Shown: in pieces, positions 16,713-26,196 of the stretch
Layout: each line of letters begins with the position of its first letter
Numbering within the stretch: the first letter of the stretch is position 1
NCBI GenBank assembly: GCA_965277595.1
Contig: CBDIDH010000002.1
Coordinates: forward strand, 3,844,001 to 3,908,000
Reading direction: 5' to 3'
Origin: CBDIDH01 sp965277595
GTDB lineage: Bacteria > Planctomycetota > Planctomycetia > Isosphaerales > Isosphaeraceae
DNA length: 64,000 nucleotides
Program-made: the position numbers and the translations under genes
The notes under the pieces: model-generated
What the model saw: only the letters and a program-made list of their open reading frames with translations
Told to the model about the DNA's origin: nothing
Database searches by the model: none

Positions 16713-19700
16713 CTATTTCTCTTCGACGGCGCGCGGCCGGTACTTTTCGTCAATGATCCGCCTGAGCACGTGGGCGATCATCGCCCGAGGCGCGGTTCCG
16801 GGCGACTGCCGCAGGCCGGTGGCGACTTCCCCGAGCAGGGGGCCGTTCAGGTCTTCCCGTTCGAGCCTTTTGAGTTCCTTCGATTCTTCGTCGGAAAGGG
16901 CCCGGCCGTCGAGGGTGCCTGACACCTCTTTCAAGTCTTTGACGTAGGCCCGCAAGGCCTGGAATCGATTGTTCTGGCGTTCCAGGGCGTCGGTGAACGC
17001 GCGGACCTGGTCGACACGGGTGTGGACGTCCTGGAGGGTCCGGCTCGACAGTTTGAGTTGCTCCATCTCCTCGTTCTCGACGGCGTCGATCAGGAGCATC
17101 AGCAGGCGGGCCGCCTTGCCGACCTCTCGGGGCACGGCCACGGGCCGGACAAGATCCTGAGAGGTAACGGGATCGGCGCGCCGGCCCGACTGCCGCCCGA
17201 AGACGGCGCCGAGTTCTTCCTCGATAAGGGGGCCGAGTTCCGTGGGCGCAGGGTCCTCCGCCGGGGGGTCGGCCTTGCCGTTAAGGACGGCCTCCAGGTC
17301 GTCGAGCCGCCGGAGCCGCGCGGGGTCGTCGGGTCGGGCCTTCGAGCCGAGCGGGTGGGTCTTCCACTCCGCCCCGAAGAACAGTGCGTCGTCGGCCGCC
17401 GGTCCCTCCCCGGCGACGCCCCGGAGGAAGCCGAACTCCGGGGAGCGGACTCGGGCCTCGAACGCCTGTGACGACGCCTGTTTGGTCTTGGGCGGGACGT
17501 AGCTGAAGACCAGCCAGGTCTCACCGAGGGCGTCGATCTTCAGCCGCGGTTTGTCCGGGACGTGCTCCAGGCTCAGCTTCCAGAGGCCCTCGACCCCGCG
17601 CCCCAGGACGTCGATGTTCGGGGGGTGGGGGAAGTCTCCGGGGTAGGGCTTGTTCACGAAGCTGAAGTCCCAGCCGCGCGCCGAGCCTTGCTCGATGTAT
17701 TTCCGGACCTCCTGCTCTACGTAGTGCGGCTTTAAAACGACGCGGTCGATGGGGGATTCGACCCCGGCCTTGAAGGGGAGCGTGACGGCCTTATCCGCCT
17801 TGTCGCGGCGGCGGATCGGGCCGAGGGGCTCCAGTACGGGATAGAGCCGGGGCGGACGGTCGCCGCCTCGGGGTGGATCCCCCGGCCCAGGGAGGATCCA
17901 GAAACCCAGAAGGATGCCGTGGTGGTCCTCGTGGCCGTTGATCCGGAAGGTGATCGACCCGTCCCGGGCCTCGGGCTGGTCGTAGACGTAGTTATCCAAC
18001 GACTTGCCGAAACGATCCGTATTGTCCGCGACATTGCGGTCTCCGTCGCCCCGGACGACGCGGACAACGCAGGACCTCCCGTCCGAGGCCCGCCCGGCCT
18101 TAGCCAGGCTCGCCGGGTCGATTTTCAGGATCAACAGGTATGGGGACATCTCTTCGAAGTGCTTGTTGACCTTCTCTCTGAGCTCGCCGACCTGATCGCG
18201 GGCCATCACCAGCTCGGCCAGGGAACTGCAAGGGCTCGCGAGCGGGACGCAGTCCGGGACCCCGCCGAGGACGTAGAGCCAGCGCGCGCAACGGAGCAGG
18301 TGGCCGTTGGCGTCGTCGATCAGCGTCTGCGTTTCCTGGGGCTTGGGGCGAACCGTCGCGAGCGCGAGCGCGGGGGCGAGCGACTCGATCAGGTCGGTCG
18401 TCACGAGCCGGTTCCGGGGGCGGTTCAGCTCGGCGATCTCGGCGTGCAGGGTGTCGAGCTTGCCCCGCAGCTCGGCCTTCCGCTTCTCCCGATCCGCGTC
18501 GACCTTCTTCCCTTTCTCGTCCGACTCGGTCACCCGCTTCGTCCGCTTTTCAATGAGCTTGTTGTAGAACGCGATCACGCGCGCGGCGTTCGAGATTTCG
18601 CGGCCGAGCTTCTCGATCTTCTCCCGCTGGCTGACGAGCAACCCGAGCCGATGGCCGGCCTCGCGGCGGCCGACTTCGAGCCACCCGCGGGCGACATCCT
18701 CGGCCAGGATCGCCGAACGGAGGCCCGATTCCAGGTCGCGCTGATTGCCTTCCTCAAGGAACCTCTCGTTCTCGGCGATCTTCCTGGCGATCGCGTCGAG
18801 CGCGGCCTGATGCTCGTCCCGGAGCCCCTTGATCGCCGCCTCGCGGTCGACGTACTGCTTGTGAACCGTGCCGCCGACCTCGAACGGCCTCAGGGCTTCC
18901 TCGACTGTCTTTGCGTGACTCAGGTCGGCCTCATTCTTGATCAACGCGTCCTCGACGTCCTGCGCCTTCTTGAGATATTCGTTCACTTTGTTCTCGGCGT
19001 CGTCCACGTCCTTCACCAGCGACTGCGCGTCCTTCTTCCCGTCGTAGACGGCGACGATGTTATCGAGCACCGCCTTGGCGATGTCGGAGATGGCGCCGCC
19101 GGAGTCGAAGAAGGTGCCGGTGGTCATGCCCGCCGCGACGGTGACGGGTATGGCCTTCGCCGACCGGATCACCGCGGCGACTTTCTCCTTGGCCTCTCCG
19201 ACGTCCTTCCCGAACTTCTTGATGTCCTCGACGGCCTTCCGGACCTGCTGGAGCTTCTGCTTGACCTCCTCGACCTTGCCGATCCATTCCCGGAGCCGAG
19301 AGGCGGACTGCGAGACCTGCCGCTGGAGGCGGGGGATGACACGATCCTTGATCTCTCTCGCCTTTGCCACCGCTTCCCCATCCTTCCTCTCGTCTTTAAA
19401 TTTCTCCCAGAGCCCGATGAGCTCGGCATTCTCTTTATTGAGGCGTTCGTCCAGGACGTCCCGACTCTTGTTCCAGTCTTTCAGCTCGGCCTTGCGGACC
19501 GCCATTTGCAGGTAATCTTGGCGGCGCGCGACCTCTTCGCGGGCCTGGTCGTACTCGCGACGGCGGATGTCGAGAAGGGTTTCCGTTTTCGCGGCCGCGG
19601 GGTTCCCGCCCCCCCGGTCGGCCCCCTTGCCGGGGATCTGCCTCTCGACCTCACCCCAGGCCCGCCTGATGACGAGCAGGGTGTCCTTGTTCTCCGGCGT

Positions 19701-21494
19701 CGGCACCTGTTTCTCGACGAACTCGTGGAGCTTTTCGAGGTCCCCGGCCGCCGCCCCGGTCGGCGGTTCGGTCGCGACGCCGTGCCGCGCGAGGCCCTGG
19801 AGCCCGGCGGCGAAGTCTTGCAGCCCTTCGAGCATCAGGAGGCCGAGCTCGCCCTGGTACTGGTCCTGCTGGAGTTGGAATTGCCCGCCGCTGAACGCGA
19901 CGTCGAGGGACCTCCAGGCGTCCTCGGCCTCGGCGCGCGCCTGCTCCCACCCGAGGTTGTCGATCGCGGCCTCCACCCCCAGGATCGAGCTATCGAGATT
20001 CCTCCTCGCCTGATCGTTGAGGGCGCCCCGGAGGAGGTTGCGGTCGGCCTTCTTCTCGCGGAGGTTGCCGAGCCAGGCGAGCTGATTGGACCGGCGCCCG
20101 GCCCCGTTGTCCCCGGCCATCGTCAAGGCGTCGACGCACCGCTTCAGGTTCGCGAACGACTCCTCGAGGTAGGTCGCCTCGCTGTAACGCTCGAACCGGT
20201 AGAAGTCGGCGCCGCGGAATCCGAGCCCGTTTCGAACCCAGCGCTGACGTTCCCCCAAGTCGGCGGCCATTTTCGCGAGGTTGGGGTCGTCGCCGAGCAG
20301 GCGGGCCAGGTAGAGCGGCCCCCTGGCGACGGCGTAGTAGGCCAGGGCGGTCGACTGGTCGTTGCCCCCGCCGCGCCGGACCGCCGCGCCGCCCGTCTCA
20401 CGGTAGGCCATGTCCCCCAACTCGACGTTGAGGCGTGCCTGCCATTCCAGGAGGGCGCGGGCGTACTCGATCGCCTGCCCGGCCGGGAGCGGCTTGAACT
20501 CGAACGTGCCCTCCGTCGCGTCCTTGTACGTCAGCGGCTTGGGGACGCCGGGGCGGACCCAGAAGGCCAGGTCTTGGCGCAAGGGGTCGCCCACCTTGTA
20601 CCCCGTCGCGGCCTGGCCCGACGCGGGGGAGAGCGACAAGACCGACGCGTTCACGAGCTGAAGCGCCTGGGTGAGCTTGCGTGAGGCCCAGACCATCCTC
20701 TGCGTCCGGTTCTCAGTCGACGCCGCTTTCAGGGAGGCGACTTCGGGGGGGGGGTCGAGGGCGTGCCAGGCGTTGAGCCGGAACGCTTGCGCCTTCAGCA
20801 GGACGGAGGCCGGGGTGCGCATGACGGCCGTGAACCGGTCGGCCACGACCTTCCGCGTCGGATACCAGCGGTCGTAGAGGGCGATCACCCCGGCGGGGAA
20901 TTCCAGGCCGAGCATCGCCGAGGCCAGGAGGTCGACCTCGGCGTCGAGCCCGGCCAGGTCGTCGATCTCCTGGAACGTGACGCCGTCGCCGTGGGGGACG
21001 ATCGTGGTCCCCCCCGCGCCCCTGCGGAACGTCACGAGGCGTTTCCCTTCCTTCTTGTCCTCACGCGAGGTAATCGCCTCCAGCGCCTCGGCCCCGATCT
21101 GGTAGTACTTGCCGGGCGAAATGACACCCGCGTCGAACTCGGCGACGGTCTCCTCGTCCTCGTTGTTGAAGCTGACGCCGTCCGTCCTGGCCTCCGACGC
21201 CTTCCGGGGCCGGTCTCGGGCCAGCAGCAGGTCGGCGGCGGACCCCGCCGCCCAGTCCGGGACGCCCTCTTTCGTCAACTCATTGAACAGGATGGCCTTC
21301 TCCGGCGGGAGCGGCTCGATTTTCGACTTCGCCGCCGTGCCCCCGCCCCCCTTGGCCGTCGCGGCCGGGGCCGAGTCCTCGGGCGTCCACGCGAGCGAAT
21401 TGCCCAGGCCGCACAGGACCACCGCCGAGGCGGCGAACCCCGTCGCGAGGGAACGGGCCGCGAGGCCGGTGTTGCGCAGACCTGATGCGTTCAT
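16713..21494 (-). CDS. Giant exported helical protein (1593 aa), unknown
   Basis: Start chosen at the ATG at 21492-21494 (GGGGGC upstream). Signal sequence (SLATGFAASAVVLCGLG). Residues ~70-620 are alpha-helical and globular. From ~640 to ~1060 long charged heptad-like stretches (KVEEVKQKLQQVRKAVEDIKK) surround a short apolar, Gly-rich segment near residue 810 (VTVAAGMTTGTFFDSGGA). The last ~450 residues include beta-rich parts (DGSITFRINGHEDHHG) and a helical end. No family is recognised. The coiled coil / apolar hairpin / coiled coil layout recalls helical pore-forming or tape-measure proteins, but that is only a resemblance in layout. Confidence 0.6.
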   Translation of the reverse strand: MNASGLRNTGLAARSLATGFAASAVVLCGLGNSLAWTPEDSAPAATAKGGGGTAAKSKIEPLPPEKAILFNELTKEGVPDWAAGSAADLLLARDRPRKASEARTDGVSFNNEDEETVAEFDAGVISPGKYYQIGAEALEAITSREDKKEGKRLVTFRRGAGGTTIVPHGDGVTFQEIDDLAGLDAEVDLLASAMLGLEFPAGVIALYDRWYPTRKVVADRFTAVMRTPASVLLKAQAFRLNAWHALDPPPEVASLKAASTENRTQRMVWASRKLTQALQLVNASVLSLSPASGQAATGYKVGDPLRQDLAFWVRPGVPKPLTYKDATEGTFEFKPLPAGQAIEYARALLEWQARLNVELGDMAYRETGGAAVRRGGGNDQSTALAYYAVARGPLYLARLLGDDPNLAKMAADLGERQRWVRNGLGFRGADFYRFERYSEATYLEESFANLKRCVDALTMAGDNGAGRRSNQLAWLGNLREKKADRNLLRGALNDQARRNLDSSILGVEAAIDNLGWEQARAEAEDAWRSLDVAFSGGQFQLQQDQYQGELGLLMLEGLQDFAAGLQGLARHGVATEPPTGAAAGDLEKLHEFVEKQVPTPENKDTLLVIRRAWGEVERQIPGKGADRGGGNPAAAKTETLLDIRRREYDQAREEVARRQDYLQMAVRKAELKDWNKSRDVLDERLNKENAELIGLWEKFKDERKDGEAVAKAREIKDRVIPRLQRQVSQSASRLREWIGKVEEVKQKLQQVRKAVEDIKKFGKDVGEAKEKVAAVIRSAKAIPVTVAAGMTTGTFFDSGGAISDIAKAVLDNIVAVYDGKKDAQSLVKDVDDAENKVNEYLKKAQDVEDALIKNEADLSHAKTVEEALRPFEVGGTVHKQYVDREAAIKGLRDEHQAALDAIARKIAENERFLEEGNQRDLESGLRSAILAEDVARGWLEVGRREAGHRLGLLVSQREKIEKLGREISNAARVIAFYNKLIEKRTKRVTESDEKGKKVDADREKRKAELRGKLDTLHAEIAELNRPRNRLVTTDLIESLAPALALATVRPKPQETQTLIDDANGHLLRCARWLYVLGGVPDCVPLASPCSSLAELVMARDQVGELREKVNKHFEEMSPYLLILKIDPASLAKAGRASDGRSCVVRVVRGDGDRNVADNTDRFGKSLDNYVYDQPEARDGSITFRINGHEDHHGILLGFWILPGPGDPPRGGDRPPRLYPVLEPLGPIRRRDKADKAVTLPFKAGVESPIDRVVLKPHYVEQEVRKYIEQGSARGWDFSFVNKPYPGDFPHPPNIDVLGRGVEGLWKLSLEHVPDKPRLKIDALGETWLVFSYVPPKTKQASSQAFEARVRSPEFGFLRGVAGEGPAADDALFFGAEWKTHPLGSKARPDDPARLRRLDDLEAVLNGKADPPAEDPAPTELGPLIEEELGAVFGRQSGRRADPVTSQDLVRPVAVPREVGKAARLLMLLIDAVENEEMEQLKLSSRTLQDVHTRVDQVRAFTDALERQNNRFQALRAYVKDLKEVSGTLDGRALSDEESKELKRLEREDLNGPLLGEVATGLRQSPGTAPRAMIAHVLRRIIDEKYRPRAVEEK

Positions 21495-21561
21495 CCCGCA
21501 AGCCCCCAAAGAACGGACCCGTCCGGGCGGGCCGGTGAAGAACCTCGACTCCCACGCGGTG

Positions 21562-22551
21562 TCACCTCGGCCCCGCTTCAGAGCCCGCCGCCTCGGCCGC
21601 CTTTTTCAGCGCGCGGATCGCGGCCTCGTAACGCTCCTTGCAGTCGAGGAGGACACTCCCCGACAGACCTTCAGCCCGGTCGAGCTCGCTGCGAAGCTCC
21701 CCAGGCGGGGCGTCGAGCGTTCGGAGCCTCGCGGGGAGCCGCCCCGCGAGGATATCGTGGGCCTTAAGGCGCTGGCGTTCCTGGGCGATCCGGGCGGCCG
21801 AATCCTGATCGTCCTTCGGCTTCGCGGCCGGCGTCTTGGTCACGGCCCGCCCCTCCGACGGGAGCAGGTAATCGGCGAGGTCGTTTTCCTGGCGCGCCTT
21901 CAGGTCGTAGACGGGCGGGTTGGTCGCCTGGTCGTGGATCTTCGCGAGTTCGACTTTCACGTCGTCCTTGCTACCGGCCTCGCCCTTGACGATCGCCCGC
22001 CGCGCCCGATCCGACTCGTCGCGGAGGCGGGCCAGCAGATAGTCCCACTCGACGTACAGCCCGGCGACGGCGCGGCCGTCCACTTCGATCGCTTTCTCGT
22101 CATCGATGATCCGCCGTCGCAGGCCATTCACACTGTAATTTCGCTCCGCTCGCGGGTCGGGCACGTCCTCCGCCTCGAGCAGCTCATCGACGCGCCGGAG
22201 GGCACGCGTACGGACCTCGGTGGCGAGCCGATCCGTGTCGAGTTCCGCCGGCGCACCGCGGAGGACCCGGTCCTCCCTGAGGAGGCCAAGGGCGACGCTT
22301 CGAAACGGCCGACTTTCGCCCCCGGCGATCGTCCCGAGCCGCTCGCGCCTGGCGCCCGTGAGGGGTCGACCGTGGCGGATCTCGGCGAGGCATTGCCCCA
22401 GGAACTCCTTGTCCGCGACGGGACGGGCCGCCGCCTCGGGCGGCACGGCCGGGTCCTGGGCGAGCGCCGTGGCTCCCGCGACGGCGAGGATCAGCGCGGC
22501 CGACAGGGTAGGTACTGCCGGGACGCGGCGGCAACTCTTGATGTTGAGCAT
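21562..22551 (-). CDS. Exported helical protein, unknown
   Basis: A 329-aa protein with a clear signal peptide (SAALILAVAGATALAQ, cleavage near residue 32). The mature part is charged and predicted almost wholly helical, with many Arg/Glu/Asp and a Lys-rich low-complexity stretch near residue 245. No domain recognised. It lies 67 bp upstream of the giant protein gene and 47 bp downstream of the 488-aa protein gene; the three probably form the core of one transcript and may act together. Confidence 0.6.
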   Translation of the reverse strand: MLNIKSCRRVPAVPTLSAALILAVAGATALAQDPAVPPEAAARPVADKEFLGQCLAEIRHGRPLTGARRERLGTIAGGESRPFRSVALGLLREDRVLRGAPAELDTDRLATEVRTRALRRVDELLEAEDVPDPRAERNYSVNGLRRRIIDDEKAIEVDGRAVAGLYVEWDYLLARLRDESDRARRAIVKGEAGSKDDVKVELAKIHDQATNPPVYDLKARQENDLADYLLPSEGRAVTKTPAAKPKDDQDSAARIAQERQRLKAHDILAGRLPARLRTLDAPPGELRSELDRAEGLSGSVLLDCKERYEAAIRALKKAAEAAGSEAGPR

Positions 22552-22598
22552 GCGAATTCCCCCCGGTCACGAGCCGGCCTGAGCCTGCGACCCGTGCC

Positions 22599-24065
22599 TT
22601 ATTTCGCCTCGCCGGACTTCCCCTCACCATCGAGGATGTGTTTGGCTTGAAGGCTCTGCTTTTCGATCTGGCTGCGCAGCCACTCGTTCAGGGCGTCGCG
22701 GACGAATCGCGTCGAGTTCGGGGCCCGATCGTCCGAGGCTCCGTCCTTGCCCAGGACGCTGTGGGCGACCTCGACCAGATGGCCGAACGTCGTGTCGTCC
22801 AGGGGGAGGGCCTCGGGGTCAGGGGTGGGCCTCTTCCGCGCCTTCAGGTCGGCGAATTCTTTCGAGGCGACGGTTTTCCCCGTCATGCGCCTCTTCAGCC
22901 AGTCCGCGTACGCCTTGATCCCGCCGTCGTCTGTCTCCCCCGTTGCGGCGATCCCGAACTCACCGAACACCTTGACGCCGGGCTCGACGGGCGCGCGAGC
23001 GGCGACCGGCTCGCGGGATCGCGCCGCCAGTCGCTTGAGTTCGTCCAAGGCATACGCGACGTGAAGGTCGCTCTCCTCGGGATACCCGGGGTGGATGTCA
23101 CTGGCCGCGACGTCAGCCAGCAGGTCCTTAGCACTCCGGCCGACGATCGGCTGCCGGGCCGCCGCGTAGAGCCCCACGATGCCGGACGTCACCCCCCCAC
23201 CGTAGGACCGCAAGACGGTCGCGGCGACCATTTGCCAGGCGCGCGGGTCGGCGGACGGGTACAACCCTTTCTGCGCTCCCGCCTCTTGCCGCTCCGGGCC
23301 GAGCAGCGGCCAGTCCAGAGACCGCTGAAGTTGGGGCGGGTATCCGTACACCTTGCCCAGGGCCAGCGAGGCTTGCCCGAGCGCGAACCCGGACGCCTTG
23401 GCCATTTCGTCCGTCCTTACGAACGCCACACGGAGCGACGAGATCACCAGGGCGTTCGGACTGCCGACGGCGAGCTGATCGGGCGAGAACTCCGCCACCA
23501 GGGCCGCGCGGACCTGGTCGCGGAGCGAGCCCTTGGTGACCGGGGACGCGTTCTCCGCCTCGGCCTCAATCGCCGCGAGGCGCAGCAGCGCCTCCTCCCA
23601 GAGGTCGCGGTTCTCCTCCTTGTCTTCGAGCGTCACCAGCGGGGTCCGGGCCAGCAGCCTTCGAAGGCGCTGCGCCAGGGCGAGGGCGCGCCAGGCGTGG
23701 TCGCGCGGGGCGCCGGCGGTCGGGGCGGCCGGGGCCGGCGAGTCGGCCGCGGACAGCATCGCCTGGTATTCAAGGTTCGTCCCCACCCAGAGCGCCCGGG
23801 CCGCCCGACGCCTCGGGACCTCCTGCGCGCCTGGGTCCTCGCCCGGCGGGACGGTCTCGTAGATCAGCCGCCGGACCCGCGCCAGCGACGACCCGTCCAG
23901 GGAGACGTCGACGTATTCGCCGAAGACCTGCGGGTCGTCGAGGAACTGGTTCCACGCCTCCAGGTGGTCGTCCCGCGGCCCGTCCGCGGTCAGGCCTCGG
24001 CCGTGAGCCGACATGGCCGCAATCGCGACGAAGAGGGTGAGTAGGCGAGGCCGGGCGGTATTCAT
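22599..24065 (-). CDS. Exported protein of 488 aa, unknown
   Basis: Signal peptide (RLLTLFVAIAAMSAHG). The mature protein is alpha-rich with Ala-rich segments (LALAQRLRRLLARTPL) and a conserved-looking Gly patch near residue 285 (SYGGGVTSGIVGLYAA). A His/Asp segment (SDIHPGYPEESDLHVAYALDEL) lies near 320. No family recognised. Spacing to neighbours is 47 bp downstream and 6 bp upstream. Confidence 0.6.
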   Translation of the reverse strand: MNTARPRLLTLFVAIAAMSAHGRGLTADGPRDDHLEAWNQFLDDPQVFGEYVDVSLDGSSLARVRRLIYETVPPGEDPGAQEVPRRRAARALWVGTNLEYQAMLSAADSPAPAAPTAGAPRDHAWRALALAQRLRRLLARTPLVTLEDKEENRDLWEEALLRLAAIEAEAENASPVTKGSLRDQVRAALVAEFSPDQLAVGSPNALVISSLRVAFVRTDEMAKASGFALGQASLALGKVYGYPPQLQRSLDWPLLGPERQEAGAQKGLYPSADPRAWQMVAATVLRSYGGGVTSGIVGLYAAARQPIVGRSAKDLLADVAASDIHPGYPEESDLHVAYALDELKRLAARSREPVAARAPVEPGVKVFGEFGIAATGETDDGGIKAYADWLKRRMTGKTVASKEFADLKARKRPTPDPEALPLDDTTFGHLVEVAHSVLGKDGASDDRAPNSTRFVRDALNEWLRSQIEKQSLQAKHILDGEGKSGEAK

Positions 24066-24071
24066 GCGCGC

Positions 24072-24570
24072 TCAAGCTCCAAACGGATCGTCGGTCGGCC
24101 GGCGGCCGCCCCAGTTCAATGAATCGCCTTCCGCTTCCCGGCAGAACTTCTCCGCGATGACCGAGGGGCGTGTGATTCGCGACTCGATGTTATACTCGAT
24201 CCCAAAGCGAAGTCCTTCTCTTTTGTGGGAACGCATCCCGAACGTCGCCTCACCGTCGGCATCAGACCGGAACAGGGCCGAGTCCGTCCGGGCGAGCCAC
24301 GGGGGTCTTCCCCGCCCCCCATGATCTTCCGGAAGTGAATCACGGGGGAGTCTGGGCCAGTGTGAAAGATATTCCGCTGGAACCTGAGCCTTGGCCGAGC
24401 ATTGAAGTTGACGGAGATCCGGGCCGGATCGCCCCCGATCCGGGCCGCGGAGCCTTCGGCGGCCCGACCGGGAACGGTATCCTGTGGCCCGGACGTGTCG
24501 ACCCTCTCTTCTTCGATGCTCCTGGAAGGTTCTTACAGGAAGGGGGCAGGAGAAGCCGGGCGAAGCGATC
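24072..24570 (-). pseudogene. Frameshifted remnant of a beta-rich protein gene
   Basis: Two frames each hold one half of a protein. From ~24530 to 24310 one frame reads VNFNARPRLRFQRNIFH and PVIHFRKIMG. After the G-rich run near 24310 the sense moves to another frame (WLARTDSALFRSDADGEATF ... REAEGDSLNWGG) that ends at 24072. No start codon is seen at the 5' end. A one-base change in the G-rich stretch would join the halves. It sits between the transpeptidase-like gene and the 488-aa gene, in the same orientation, and was probably a member of the same locus. Confidence 0.45.
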
Positions 24571-24618
24571 AAAGCAAGACGCGGTCAGAGTCTTCCAAAG
24601 GCCCCCGGCTTCGCGACT

Positions 24619-25056
24619 TTACTCCTTCACTACCCTTAACCGGCTCACCCCGCTCCCCGCGACCTTCTTGCGTACGTCCACGGGCAGGATAATGCACCCT
24701 TCGGAGGCGTCGCCGGGGGAGGACTTCGAGTCGCCGTGGATGAGGAACTCGGTGCGGCCGTGGGCGTCGTGCCCGGTCGGCGTGAGGTCGATGCAGTCGG
24801 CCATCCCCTTGTAGACCCGGGGCTGGCCCATGCGGTAAAGTCCGCGCGGGATCGGGCCGGCGTTCTTCTCGTTCTCCTTCCCAGGGTCGTTCTTTGCCGG
24901 GCCCTTGCCGGAGTAACCGGAGCCAAAAAGAACGCCGTCGAACGACAGCTTGCCGGTCGACTGGGAGTAGACAAACTCCTTCTCGGCGGCCGAGGAGATC
25001 GTGGCTCCCATCGCCAGGGCGGCGAACAATACGACCAGGGATGACGGACGAGACAT
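24619..25056 (-). CDS. Exported L,D-transpeptidase-like protein (DUF2778/Tlde1-type)
   Basis: A 145-aa protein from the ATG at 25054-25056 (GAGGA upstream). Signal peptide (SLVVLFAALAMGATISSAA). The catalytic part follows the DUF2778 family: GPIPRGLYRMG, then the His in TEFLIHGDS and the nucleophile Cys in GDASEGCIILP. Members are L,D-transpeptidase-fold enzymes that act on peptidoglycan stem peptides; the Tlde1 subgroup are type VI effectors. Here a Sec signal replaces any secretion-system adaptor, so it most likely acts on the cell's own envelope or is released. Given the thin, unusual planctomycete wall, this would be notable. Confidence 0.7.
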   Translation of the reverse strand: MSRPSSLVVLFAALAMGATISSAAEKEFVYSQSTGKLSFDGVLFGSGYSGKGPAKNDPGKENEKNAGPIPRGLYRMGQPRVYKGMADCIDLTPTGHDAHGRTEFLIHGDSKSSPGDASEGCIILPVDVRKKVAGSGVSRLRVVKE

Positions 25057-25087
25057 GAATCGAGTCCTCGACGCGTGACCACTCATC

Positions 25088-25654
25088 TCAGGAGATCCCG
25101 CGGACGCCCATCACCGGACACCTGTCGATCAACTTGCGGATCTGATCCCGGCGGTCGGTCCTATCCTTCGGAGACTCGAAGCGAAGCTTGCCGAGCCCGT
25201 CCACCTGATCCCGTGAGATGCCGAGTTCCTTGAGATCGGCGTCTTTCGCCCGCGTCAACATCCCCTTCACCCGGCCGAGGGTCAGTCGCCGGAGCTCATC
25301 GCCCTGTGGGGACGTCGACTTCAGGAGGTCCAGCGCCGCCTTCGAATCGCCGGGATTCAGCACGGTCTTGATCGTGACGCGACCGATCTTCTCGTGCCCG
25401 AGCTCCCCGCCGATGACGACCTCCTTGAGGGCAACCTTGAGCATCAAACCGCCGCAGACCTCGATCGTCGTGGTCGCTTCCTGCTTCTTCAAGTCGTAGG
25501 TAAGGCAGCCCGTCGCGTTGACACCCAGGATCGCGGATGCCTCGATCTTGTTGCAATTCCTCAGAGTCAACTCGACTTCGGTCTCGGGCTGAGCCCAGGC
25601 GACACCGGATAACAGGAAGCAGAGCGCCAACGGGATCGGTCGTCGGAATAACAT
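25088..25654 (-). CDS. Exported protein with Cys-rich beta N-half and helical C-half
   Basis: A 188-aa protein from the ATG at 25652-25654 (AGAGGATC upstream). Signal peptide (IPLALCFLLSGVAWAQ). The mature N-terminal ~80 residues alternate hydrophobic and polar residues (VELTLRNCNKIEASAILG) with four Cys that could form two disulfides. The C-terminal ~80 residues are helical (LRRLTLGRVKGMLTRAKD). No family recognised. Gap to the transpeptidase-like gene 31 bp, so an operon is likely. Confidence 0.6.
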   Translation of the reverse strand: MLFRRPIPLALCFLLSGVAWAQPETEVELTLRNCNKIEASAILGVNATGCLTYDLKKQEATTTIEVCGGLMLKVALKEVVIGGELGHEKIGRVTIKTVLNPGDSKAALDLLKSTSPQGDELRRLTLGRVKGMLTRAKDADLKELGISRDQVDGLGKLRFESPKDRTDRRDQIRKLIDRCPVMGVRGIS

Positions 25655-25700
25655 GATCGATCCTCTTGACGTGGAGTCGATCCTTGTCAAGCGGGCGAGA

Positions 25701-26174
25701 TCATTCCTGACCGACCGCATTACACTTGGCTTGCAGCTCCAGAGGCATCCAACGAATCGAACCCTCAAGGGCACCGGTGCAATGTCCATTCGGAAGGCCG
25801 GCGACGAAGCCCTCTTTTCGGGCCTCATCGAAGTGAATATGGGAGATGACCTTGTTCCCAGGGAACGGGTAATTTGTGTAGGAGACGATCCGCCCGATGT
25901 CCATATAGATCTCCTTTCGGACGGCCTTGAGCCGGGCCGCAAGGGCGTTGTTCTCTTTCTCGCTCTTATCAAGCCGCTCCTTCAGGGCCGTGACTTGCGT
26001 CTGGAGGGACTCCGCAGTCTTCGCCAGAGTGGCAACGCGGTCGTTCAAGCCATCCGGTTGTTGTGGCGTTTCATTGATCGCCCCGGCGGCGCGGCCTCGA
26101 AATGAATCCCTCGCCGCGAGCACGCCGGTGAGGCAAACCAGAGCCATTGCAACACGGAGGAATTTACTCTTCAT
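25701..26174 (-). CDS. Exported coiled-coil protein with compact C-terminal head
   Basis: A 157-aa protein with AAGGAGGGG before the ATG. Signal peptide (LRVAMALVCLTGVLAA), a strong coiled coil at ~residues 43-92 (DRVATLAKTAESLQTQVTAL) and a ~60-residue head (GNKVISHIHFDEARKEGF ... SIRWMPLELQAKC) with two Cys. Another member of the stalk-plus-head series in this locus. Function unknown. Confidence 0.6.
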   Translation of the reverse strand: MKSKFLRVAMALVCLTGVLAARDSFRGRAAGAINETPQQPDGLNDRVATLAKTAESLQTQVTALKERLDKSEKENNALAARLKAVRKEIYMDIGRIVSYTNYPFPGNKVISHIHFDEARKEGFVAGLPNGHCTGALEGSIRWMPLELQAKCNAVGQE

Positions 26175-26196
26175 TCTGGAGCCCCTCCTTTTCGGG

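Noticed and set aside
13840..24044. Long plus-strand open frames opposite the exported-protein genes (up to 921 codons)
   Set aside because: They are antisense frames kept open by the GC-rich third positions of the minus-strand genes; their products lack signal peptides, domains and ribosome sites.
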